From assembly GCA_017936605.1 (NCBI GenBank), contig JAGBFH010000006.1:1-64000 (forward strand): a stretch of DNA of 64,000 nt. The letters are read 5' to 3'. The notes beneath the pieces are model-generated. The model made no database searches. It worked only from the letters and a program-made list of their open reading frames with translations, and was not told where the DNA came from. This DNA is from Tidjanibacter sp. GTDB taxonomy: Bacteria; Bacteroidota; Bacteroidia; Bacteroidales; Rikenellaceae. Every line of letters begins with the position of its first letter. Positions within the stretch are counted from its first letter, which is position 1. Both the position numbers and the translations under genes were made by a program. Positions 24,197 to 32,360 of the stretch are shown one piece after another.

Positions 24197-24799
24197 ATGG
24201 AGAATAAGAAATTGCAGGAACTCACCGAGAAACTCTACTCGGAGGGTCTTTCGAAAGGTCGCCAGGAGGCCGAGAAGATGGTGTCTGAGGCTGAGGCTAA
24301 GGCTGCTGCACTCGTGGCCGAGGCCGAAGAGAAGGCTGCCGCTATCGTGAAGGCTGCCGAGCTGAAGGCTGCCGAGCTGAAGAAGAACAACGATACCGAG
24401 ATGGCTCTCGCAACCCGTCAGGTTGTTGCGGCCCTCAAGGAGAACATCACCAACCTCGTGGTGGCTAAGACCACCGCTCCCGCTGTTCACGCAGCCCTCT
24501 TGGATGTGGAGTTTGTGAAGGAGATGCTCCTCGGTATCGCACGCGGCTGGAGTGGCGAGCGTGTGGCTCTGGAGGCAATTCTTCCCGCCCAGATGAAAGA
24601 GAAGTTCGAGGCCGAGGCCGAGGCTGCCGTCAAGGCTCTGCTGTCGGAGGGTATCGAGGTGGGCTACTCGGAGAAGGTTAAGAGTGGCTTCAAGGTGGCT
24701 CCCAAGGAGGGTGGCTACTACATCAGCTTCACCGAGGAGGACTTCAGCGCCCTGCTGGCCGAGTACCTGAAGGAGAAGGTCGTAAAGATGCTCTACTAA
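24197..24799 (+). CDS. atpE: V-type ATP synthase subunit E
   Basis: Peripheral stalk subunit. 200 residues: a long N-terminal helix rich in Ala, Glu and Lys (about residues 5-75, EAEAKAAALVAEAEEKAAAI) followed by a globular domain. First gene of the V-ATPase operon, 19 nt before the DUF2764 gene. Confidence 0.9.
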   Translation: MENKKLQELTEKLYSEGLSKGRQEAEKMVSEAEAKAAALVAEAEEKAAAIVKAAELKAAELKKNNDTEMALATRQVVAALKENITNLVVAKTTAPAVHAALLDVEFVKEMLLGIARGWSGERVALEAILPAQMKEKFEAEAEAAVKALLSEGIEVGYSEKVKSGFKVAPKEGGYYISFTEEDFSALLAEYLKEKVVKMLY

Positions 24800-24818
24800 T
24801 GTAATTAAGAGAAAGAGT

Positions 24819-25691
24819 ATGGCCAAAAACTATTACTGCCTTGTTGCGAGCCTGAGGGACTACTCTCTGGATGGCGACCTCAAGGGCTTCGATGCGCGCG
24901 AGATTATCGACGAGATTTCGGCCGAACTGTCGCGTGAGGATGCCCGTGCGGTGGCCGGCTGGAGGCTCTTCCACGATGTTTGCAATATGGCCAATATGAA
25001 GAGTGGCAGAGAGAGCTTCTCGAGGCTCGGCAACTTCTCGCGTGAGGAGTTGGAAGTAGAGCTTGGAGAGCCTCGTGAGCTGCCCCGCGAGCTGGCCGAG
25101 GTGATTGAACTCTTTGCAGAGGTCGAGAGTGGGGAGGTTGACCCCGACGACGAGCGCCTTCAGAGAATCAACACCGAGGGTAGCTTTGCCGGTGAGCTCT
25201 ACGCTGCCTACTATCGCTACTGCTCGCGAAGCGGTTGTCGCTTCCTGAGGGAGTGGAGCGAGGCCGATAGGAATCTGAGGAACATCACTGCTGCCCTGAC
25301 CGCCCGTGCTAAGGGCCTTCAGATTGCCGAGCAGATGGTGGGCTCGGGTGAGATTGTCCAGCAGCTTCTGCGCTCCTCGGCAGCTGACTTCGGTCTGAAG
25401 GGCGAGATTGACTACATCGACAGCCTCATTGCTGCTCTGGGCGAGAACGACAACCTGCTGGATAAGGAGCATAGAATTGACCTTATCCGTTGGTCCATTT
25501 CGGAGAGGCTCTCCACCTTCGACTACTTCAACATCAACTTCCTTCTGGGCTACATCGTGCGCCTGGGTCTTGTGGACCGCTGGGCCAAACTCGATGCCGA
25601 GAGGGGCAAAGAGATGTTCCAGAGGCTTGTGGCCTCGCTTGGTGCCAAGGACCGCATTGCCGAGGCCGAGCGTCACTTTGCCGAGGAGTAG
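24819..25691 (+). CDS. DUF2764 family V-ATPase-associated protein
   Basis: A 290-residue helical protein starting AKNYYCLVASLRDYSL, recognised as DUF2764. It occupies the slot between E and A that bacterial operons with subunit C use, and its all-helical character (many ExxAR helices) fits a subunit C-like central stalk part. This is inference; no C-family motif is visible. Confidence 0.8.
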   Translation: MAKNYYCLVASLRDYSLDGDLKGFDAREIIDEISAELSREDARAVAGWRLFHDVCNMANMKSGRESFSRLGNFSREELEVELGEPRELPRELAEVIELFAEVESGEVDPDDERLQRINTEGSFAGELYAAYYRYCSRSGCRFLREWSEADRNLRNITAALTARAKGLQIAEQMVGSGEIVQQLLRSSAADFGLKGEIDYIDSLIAALGENDNLLDKEHRIDLIRWSISERLSTFDYFNINFLLGYIVRLGLVDRWAKLDAERGKEMFQRLVASLGAKDRIAEAERHFAEE

Positions 25692-25743
25692 TCGGGGAGT
25701 AAGAAAAAGCAGATAATTCAAAAAAACAATAAAAGACTTATTA

Positions 25744-27492
25744 ATGAAAACTACTGGAAAAGTTCAAGGTATTATCTCCAACATCGTGATTGTGCGTACG
25801 GAGGGTGCTGTTTCGCAGAACGAGATTTGCTACATCACCGTCGGTGGCGTGAAGCTGATGGCCGAGGTAATCAAAGTAACGGGTAAGGATGCCTATGTGC
25901 AGGTGTTCGACTCGACACGCGGCTTGAAGATTGGTACAGAGGTGGAGTTCGAGGGCCATATGCTCGAGGCTACCCTTGCACCAGGTATCATCTCGCGTAA
26001 CTACGATGGTCTTCAGAACGACTTGGAGCGTATGGAGAGCCTCTTCATTGAGCGCGGTACTAAGACCGACCCCATCGACTATGAGAAACTCTGGGCCTAC
26101 AAGCCTTTGGCAAAGGTGGGTGACATCGTCACCGCCGGCGACTGGCTGGGTGAGGTCCAGGAGCTGTGGGTTGCCCACAAGATTATGGTCCCCTTCACTA
26201 TGGAGGAGAGCTACACCATCAAGTCGCTCACCGAGGCCGGCGAGTACAATGTGAACACCGTTGTGGCCGTTCTGACCGACTCGAAGGGTGAGGACCACCA
26301 GGTGACTATGGTGCAGCGTTGGCCCGTGAAGAAGGCCATCAAGGCCTACACCGCCAAACCCCGCCCCAGCCGCATTATGGAGACCGGTGTGAGGGCTATC
26401 GACACCTTCAACCCCATTGCCGATGGTGGTACGGGCTTCATCCCCGGCCCCTTTGGTGCAGGTAAGACCGTGTTGCAGCACGCCATCTCGAAACAGGCCG
26501 AGGCAGACCTTATTATTATGGTTGCTTGCGGTGAGCGTGCAAATGAGGTTGTGGAGATTTTCGCAGAGTTCCCCCACCTTGACGACCCCCGCACGGGTCA
26601 CAAACTTATGGAGCGTACGACCATCATCTGTAACACCTCCAATATGCCTGTGGCTGCTCGTGAGGCCTCGGTTTACACCGGTATGACCATCGCCGAGTAC
26701 TACCGCGCAATGGGTCTTAAGGTGCTGCTGCTGGCCGACTCCACCTCGCGTTGGGCACAGGCCCTGAGGGAGATGTCCAACCGTCTGGAGGAGCTCCCCG
26801 GTCAGGACGCATTCCCTATGGACCTTTCGTCCATCATCTCGTCGTTCTACGCAAGGGCAGGTCTTGTACACCTTCGCAGCGGTGCAACAGGCTCGGTAAC
26901 CTTCCTCGGTACCGTGTCGCCCGCGGGTGGTAACCTCAAGGAGCCCGTTACGGAGTCCACCAAGAAGGCCGCAAGGTGCTTCTATGCACTCTCGCAGCAG
27001 CGTGCCGACTCGAAACGCTACCCCGCAATCGACCCTCTGGATAGCTACTCGAAATACTTGGAGTATCCCGAGATTGTAGACTACCTTGATGAGCACATCG
27101 AAGAGGGCTGGGTGAAGAGCGTAATGGAGGGCAAGACCCTTGTTCGCAGGGGTAAGGAGGCCGCCGAGCAGATCAACATCTTGGGTGATGACGGTGTGCC
27201 CGTAGAGTACCACGAGATGTTCTGGAAGAGCGAGCTCGTAGACTTTGTCATCTTGCAGCAGGACGCATTCGACGACATCGACGCCAACTGCCCCATCGAC
27301 CGTCAGAAATATATGTTCGACTTTGTGATGGAGGTGTGCCGCAAACAGTATGGCTTCGCCGAGTTTGAGGATTGCTCCGCCTTCTTCAAGAACCTCATCA
27401 ACCTCTTCAAGCAGCTCAACTACACCGAGTGGAAGAGCGAGGAGTTTGCAAAATATGAGTCCGAGATTAGGGCTCTGGTAGCAACCAAATAA
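25744..27492 (+). CDS. atpA: V-type ATP synthase subunit A (catalytic)
   Basis: Catalytic nucleotide-binding subunit of the V1 head. 582 residues. N-terminal barrel, non-homologous bulge region, P-loop GPFGAGKTVLQH (about residues 236-247), GERANEVVE (about 262), and the ADSTSRWAQALREMSNRLEELPG stretch (about 330-352) typical of A subunits. It is followed by subunit B after 21 nt. Confidence 0.97.
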   Translation: MKTTGKVQGIISNIVIVRTEGAVSQNEICYITVGGVKLMAEVIKVTGKDAYVQVFDSTRGLKIGTEVEFEGHMLEATLAPGIISRNYDGLQNDLERMESLFIERGTKTDPIDYEKLWAYKPLAKVGDIVTAGDWLGEVQELWVAHKIMVPFTMEESYTIKSLTEAGEYNVNTVVAVLTDSKGEDHQVTMVQRWPVKKAIKAYTAKPRPSRIMETGVRAIDTFNPIADGGTGFIPGPFGAGKTVLQHAISKQAEADLIIMVACGERANEVVEIFAEFPHLDDPRTGHKLMERTTIICNTSNMPVAAREASVYTGMTIAEYYRAMGLKVLLLADSTSRWAQALREMSNRLEELPGQDAFPMDLSSIISSFYARAGLVHLRSGATGSVTFLGTVSPAGGNLKEPVTESTKKAARCFYALSQQRADSKRYPAIDPLDSYSKYLEYPEIVDYLDEHIEEGWVKSVMEGKTLVRRGKEAAEQINILGDDGVPVEYHEMFWKSELVDFVILQQDAFDDIDANCPIDRQKYMFDFVMEVCRKQYGFAEFEDCSAFFKNLINLFKQLNYTEWKSEEFAKYESEIRALVATK

Positions 27493-27513
27493 AAACGAAG
27501 GAGAGAAAAAGTT

Positions 27514-28830
27514 ATGACTACAAAAGCATTTCAGAAGATATACACCAAGATTGACAACATCACAAAAGCTACCGTCAGCCTCCACGCCACAGGTGTGGGC
27601 AACGATGAGCTTGCAACCGTTGGTGGCCACCTCGCCCAGGTGGTGAAGATTATGGGCGATGAGGTGACCTTGCAGGTATTCGAGGGCACCGAGGGTATCT
27701 CCACCGATGCGGAGGTCGTATTCCACGGCGTGCCCCCCACCTTGAAGGTTGGTGACGGTCTTGCAGGCCGCTTCTTCAACGCCTACGGTGAGCCCCTCGA
27801 GGGTGGCGCACCCGTTGAGGGCGAGGAGAGGGAGATTGGTGGCCCCACCGTAAATCCCTTCCGCCGCCGTCAGCCTTCGGAGCTGATTGCTACCGGTATC
27901 GCAGGTATCGACCTTAACAACACCATCGTGTCGGGTCAGAAGATTCCCTTCTTCGCCGACCCCGACCAGCCCTACAACCAGGTGATGGCCAATGTGGCAC
28001 TCCGCGCCAAGGCCGATAAGATTATCCTCGGTGGTATGGGTATGACCAACGACGACTTCCTCTACTTCAAAAACCTCTTCGAGAACGCAGGTGTGCTGGA
28101 TAGGATTGTCTGCTTCGTGAACACCACCGAGAATCCTCCCGTGGAGCGTCTGCTGGTGCCTGATATGGCTCTGACCGCTGCCGAGTACTTTGCAGCCGAC
28201 AAGGGCGAGAAGGTGCTGGTGCTTCTGACCGATATGACCCTCTATGCCGACGCACTGGCTATCGTGTCCAACCGTATGGACCAGATTCCCTCGAAGGACT
28301 CTATGCCCGGTTCGCTCTACTCGGATTTGGCAAAGATTTACGAGAAGGCTGTGCAGCTCCCCTCGGGTGGCTCGATTACCATCATCGCTGTGACGACTCT
28401 TTCGGGTGGCGACATTACCCACGCAATTCCCGATAATACGGGTTACATTACCGAGGGTCAGCTCTTCCTGAGGAACGACACCGACACCGGTAAGGTTATC
28501 GTAGACCCCTTCCGCTCGCTTTCGCGTCTGAAACAGCTCGTTATCGGCAAGAAGACCCGCGAGGACCATCCTCAGGTTATGAACGCCGCCGTACGACTCT
28601 ATTCGGATGCTGCGGGTGCGAAGACCAAACTGGAGAACGGTTTCGACCTCTCGGACTACGACGAGCGCGCTCTGGCGTTTGCTAAGGAGTACTCCGACAA
28701 GTTGCTCTCGATTGATGTGAACATCGACATCACCGAGATGCTTGATACCGCTTGGACTCTGTTTGCCAAGTATTTCAAGAAATCGGAGGTGACCATTAAG
28801 TCGGAGCTTGTTGAGAAGTACTGGAAATAA
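27514..28830 (+). CDS. atpB: V-type ATP synthase subunit B
   Basis: Non-catalytic head subunit, 438 residues. Conserved segments include GEPLEGG, NPFRRRQPSELIATGIAGID (about residues 113-132), SGQKIPFFADPDQP without a P-loop, and LTDMTLYADALAIVSNRMDQIPSKDSMPG (about 237-265). A 103-nt hairpin begins at its stop codon, inside the operon, before subunit D. Confidence 0.97.
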   Translation: MTTKAFQKIYTKIDNITKATVSLHATGVGNDELATVGGHLAQVVKIMGDEVTLQVFEGTEGISTDAEVVFHGVPPTLKVGDGLAGRFFNAYGEPLEGGAPVEGEEREIGGPTVNPFRRRQPSELIATGIAGIDLNNTIVSGQKIPFFADPDQPYNQVMANVALRAKADKIILGGMGMTNDDFLYFKNLFENAGVLDRIVCFVNTTENPPVERLLVPDMALTAAEYFAADKGEKVLVLLTDMTLYADALAIVSNRMDQIPSKDSMPGSLYSDLAKIYEKAVQLPSGGSITIIAVTTLSGGDITHAIPDNTGYITEGQLFLRNDTDTGKVIVDPFRSLSRLKQLVIGKKTREDHPQVMNAAVRLYSDAAGAKTKLENGFDLSDYDERALAFAKEYSDKLLSIDVNIDITEMLDTAWTLFAKYFKKSEVTIKSELVEKYWK

Positions 28831-28931
28831 TTTGTCGTCTTTTCGGCTCTTTTTCCTCTTCGGCTCGGTCACATAGCACCACTATGCTCCCTCGCCGGAA
28901 GAGAAAAAATAGCTCGAAAAACCAACAAATT
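28829..28931 (+). repeat. Long hairpin with related apical motif inside the V-ATPase operon (copy 3)
   Basis: Arms of about 40 nt with bulges (AATTTGT...TTTTCGGCTC against GAGAAAAAATAGCTCGAAAA...ACAAATT). The tip is TCA, CATAG-CACCA-CTATG, CTCC (28869-28890), the same TCA / CT-C layout as copies 1 and 2 with another 5-bp stem. Its mid-operon position suggests attenuation or mRNA processing between B and D rather than full termination. Confidence 0.8.
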
Positions 28932-28973
28932 AACCGTGATAAAAGCAAAAACCATTCTAAACAACAGAATTAG

Positions 28974-29579
28974 ATGGCAATAAAGTTTCAATATAATAAG
29001 ACATCGCTCGGCGAACTCGGCAAGCAGCTCAAGATGCGCCAGAAGGCCCTCCCTACCATCAAGAGTAAGGAGTCGGCCCTGAGGGTGGAGGTGTCGGCCG
29101 CCAAGGATAAGGCGGAGGGCTACCAACGCCGCATAGAGGAGCTTATGGCCCGCTATGACTATATGGCCTCGCTGTGGGGAGAGTTCGAGAGCGACCTTCT
29201 GGAGGTGAAGGATGTCGTGCTGGGGGTCAACAAGATTGCCGGCGTGAAGATTCCTGCACTCAAGGAGGTCATCTTTGAGCAGCGTCCCTACGACCTCTTC
29301 TCATCGCCGGCGTGGTATGCCGACGGTGTGGAGGTGCTCAAGTCGATAGCCCGTCTGGGTATCGAGTTTGAGGTCTTCCAGAGGCGTACAGAGCTGTTGG
29401 ACCACGCTCGCAAGAAGACCACACAGAAGGTCAATCTGTACGAAAAGGTGCAGATTCCGGGCTATGAGGACGCCATTAGGAAGATTAAACGATTCCTGGA
29501 GGATGAGGAGAACCTTTCCAAGAGCGCCCAGAAGATTGTTAAGACCAAACACGAACAAAATCCTGTCCAAGAGTTATGA
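28974..29579 (+). CDS. atpD: V-type ATP synthase subunit D
   Basis: Central rotor shaft, 201 residues. Two long helices: the N-terminal about 12-75 (LGELGKQLKMRQKALPTIKSKES) and the C-terminal about 120-195 ending RKIKRFLEDEENLSKSAQKIVKTKHE. The stop overlaps the start of subunit I (ATGA), which indicates translational coupling. Confidence 0.93.
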   Translation: MAIKFQYNKTSLGELGKQLKMRQKALPTIKSKESALRVEVSAAKDKAEGYQRRIEELMARYDYMASLWGEFESDLLEVKDVVLGVNKIAGVKIPALKEVIFEQRPYDLFSSPAWYADGVEVLKSIARLGIEFEVFQRRTELLDHARKKTTQKVNLYEKVQIPGYEDAIRKIKRFLEDEENLSKSAQKIVKTKHEQNPVQEL

Positions 29580-31399
29580 TAGTAAAGATGAACAAATATA
29601 CTCTTGTGCTCTATCATAAGGCACAGGAGGAGTTCCTGACACGATTGCAGGAACTCGGAGTTGTGGATATCACAACCAGTGGATGGGAACCCAATGACAA
29701 GGAGCGCGAGGTGCTCGGCGAGATTGAGGCCCACAAGGCCGCTGCCGAGAGTTTCTCGGCCCTCAAGAAGAATCCCGCCTATCAGGGTGGCGAGCCTTTT
29801 GCCTCGGGCGAGGAGGCCTATGAGCAGTATGTGGCGGCTTCGGGGCGCATTGAGAGCCTCGGCGCACAGATTGCCAAAGCCACCAAGGAGGCCGAGGAGT
29901 TGTCTATGTGGGGCGACTTCACCCCTTCGACCATCGAGCGTCTTACACAAGAGGGTATCCTGCTCTACTTCTACTCGTGCTACACGAACGAGTTTGTGCA
30001 GGGTATGAAGGTGTGGGACGAGCAGTACACCGTTGAGCCCATCGCGGAGCACAACGGCACCACCTACTTTGTGGCCGTTGGCCGCAAGGGTGAGCCCGCA
30101 CCCCAGATTGACGCTCAACTACTGAGGACCCCCAAGCTCACAGCCGAGGATAAATATGCCGAGGTGAAGGCTCTGGAGGCCGAGAAGTCGGAGTGGGAGA
30201 GGGTTATGGCCCGCTGCGTGGCGAGCGAGGAGCTGATTGCTCAGCACGCCAACGGTCTCAAGGACGAACTCCAGTTCAGCCAGGTGAGCCGCAGTGGCGA
30301 CAAGGAGGCCGAGGGTCACCTCATCGTGCTTCAGGGCTGGGCTCCCGAGGAGAACGCCGCCGAGGTCGACGCTATGCTCGAGGCCGAGGGCGATGTAATC
30401 TTCGTTAAGGAGAAACCCACAATGGAGGACGACACCCCCGTGAAACTCAAGAATGGCTGGTTTGCCAAACCCTTTGAGTTTGTGGGCGACTTCTACGCTG
30501 TTCCCAAGTATGGCACTATGGACCTTACCAAGTATTTTGCACCCTTCTATATGCTCTTCTTCGGCTTCTGTATTGGCGATGCGGGCTATGGTGCAACCTT
30601 CTTCCTGATAGGTCTTTTTATGTATCTGAAGAAGATGAAGGGTATGCGCCTCATCTCCCAGTTGGTTATGTGGCTGGGTCTGGGCTCGGTGCTCTTCGGT
30701 CTGCTGGTGGGTAATATCTATGGCGTGTCGATGATTGACTCGGGTGTGCCCGAGTGGTACAACAACGCGATGAAGACCATCAACGACCAACTCTTCTATA
30801 TCGCACTCGGCTGCGGTATTGTGCAGATTATTTTCGCTCTGGTGCTCAATGTGATAAACACCACGATAGCCTACGGATTCAAATACTCGTTTGGCACTCT
30901 GGGCTGGCTTATCATCTTGGTTGACTGCCTGTTGGCATTCCTGCTGCCTATGGTGGGTGTTGAGGGCTTCTCGTTCTCGTCGCCCTTGTGCTTAGGGATC
31001 TTGGGTGTGGGTGCAGTCTTGATGCTGCTCCTGAATAACCCCAATAGGAACCCTCTGATTAACTTCGGCTCGGGTCTGTGGGATACTTACAACAACCTCA
31101 CGGGTCTGCTGGGCGATGTGCTCAGTTATGTCCGTCTGTTTGCAATCAGCCTTTCGGGTGGTGCGCTGGCGGTGGTGTTCAACGACCTTGCAGGCAGCCT
31201 TGCTCCCGATACCCCCGGTCTGCGTCAGTTGGTGATGTTCATCATCCTGGCCTTCGGTCACGGTATCAACATCTTTATGTCGGCCATCGGTGCCTTTGTT
31301 CACCCTATGCGACTCACCTTCATTGAGTTCTACAAGAACGCAGGCTTCGAGGCTTCGACCAGAATCTACACTCCTTTCAGGAAACAAAAACAAAACTAA
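29576..31399 (+). CDS. atpI: V-type ATP synthase subunit I
   Basis: Membrane stator subunit that forms the ion half-channels with the K ring. 607 residues: a cytoplasmic N-terminal half (about 1-300) and seven to eight membrane helices from about 315 on. The motif FYMLFFGFCIGDAGYG (about 322-337) and the segment LLGDVLSYVRLFAISLSGGALA (about 510-531), with the essential Arg, are diagnostic. It starts inside the subunit D stop. Confidence 0.95.
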   Translation: MIVKMNKYTLVLYHKAQEEFLTRLQELGVVDITTSGWEPNDKEREVLGEIEAHKAAAESFSALKKNPAYQGGEPFASGEEAYEQYVAASGRIESLGAQIAKATKEAEELSMWGDFTPSTIERLTQEGILLYFYSCYTNEFVQGMKVWDEQYTVEPIAEHNGTTYFVAVGRKGEPAPQIDAQLLRTPKLTAEDKYAEVKALEAEKSEWERVMARCVASEELIAQHANGLKDELQFSQVSRSGDKEAEGHLIVLQGWAPEENAAEVDAMLEAEGDVIFVKEKPTMEDDTPVKLKNGWFAKPFEFVGDFYAVPKYGTMDLTKYFAPFYMLFFGFCIGDAGYGATFFLIGLFMYLKKMKGMRLISQLVMWLGLGSVLFGLLVGNIYGVSMIDSGVPEWYNNAMKTINDQLFYIALGCGIVQIIFALVLNVINTTIAYGFKYSFGTLGWLIILVDCLLAFLLPMVGVEGFSFSSPLCLGILGVGAVLMLLLNNPNRNPLINFGSGLWDTYNNLTGLLGDVLSYVRLFAISLSGGALAVVFNDLAGSLAPDTPGLRQLVMFIILAFGHGINIFMSAIGAFVHPMRLTFIEFYKNAGFEASTRIYTPFRKQKQN

Positions 31400-31425
31400 A
31401 AATCAATAAAAAATTAACAAACTAA

Positions 31426-31956
<531 letters not shown>

Positions 31957-31975
31957 TTTTAGCACACAATTAAGC

Positions 31976-32011
31976 CACAAGAGCCCGCCAAACACTTGGC
32001 GGGCTCTTGTG
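31976..32011 (+). terminator. Terminator of the V-ATPase operon
   Basis: 16-bp perfect stem CACAAGAGCCCGCCAA / TTGGCGGGCTCTTGTG with an ACAC loop, 20 nt after the subunit K stop. Confidence 0.9.
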
Positions 32012-32018
32012 ATTTATG

Positions 32019-32360
32019 GCGACCGACGACCGACAATCGTCTACCGACGACCGTCTACCGACCTAAGGCGGTCCTTAAGGTCCTTAAGGTCCTATAGGTC
32101 TTATAGGTCTTATAAGGCCCATAAGACCCATATGCCCCTTAGGCCCTTTTGGCCCTTTTAGCCCTTTTGGCCTTTCCCTCCCCTAAGTTAGGGGAGGGTG
32201 CCCTTTAGGGCGGGAGAGGTCTGTCGACGACGCTCGCCTATACGGGTATTAATTTTAATACCCGTGAACTATTGTAAAGGGCCGATGGGAAATGCAAAAT
32301 GCACAACTCTAAACTCTCAACTCTCAATTTTCAATTTTCAATTTTCAATTGTCCATTTCC
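32019..32360. repeat. Composite repeat tract 3' of the patatin gene
   Basis: In order: GACCGAC heptamers (32020-32058), TTAAGGTCC and GTCTTATAG nonamers (32065-32130), GGCCCTTTT units (32135-32170), an inverted C-rich module (32176-32227), and CAATTTT heptamers (32307-32350). No gene. Confidence 0.85.
32176..32227 (-). repeat. C-rich palindromic module, inverted copy
   Basis: The reverse complement reads CAGACCTCTCCCGCCC, AAAGGGCA, CCCTCCCCTAACTTAGGGGAGGG, essentially the copy at 7007-7056. Confidence 0.85.

Noticed and set aside
25741..28872. A 1043-codon open frame on the minus strand, opposite V-ATPase subunits A and B
   Set aside because: It lies antisense to two well-recognised genes. 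GC-rich codon use with few TTA, CTA and TCA codons leaves the opposite strand free of stops. The translated text has no family resemblance.
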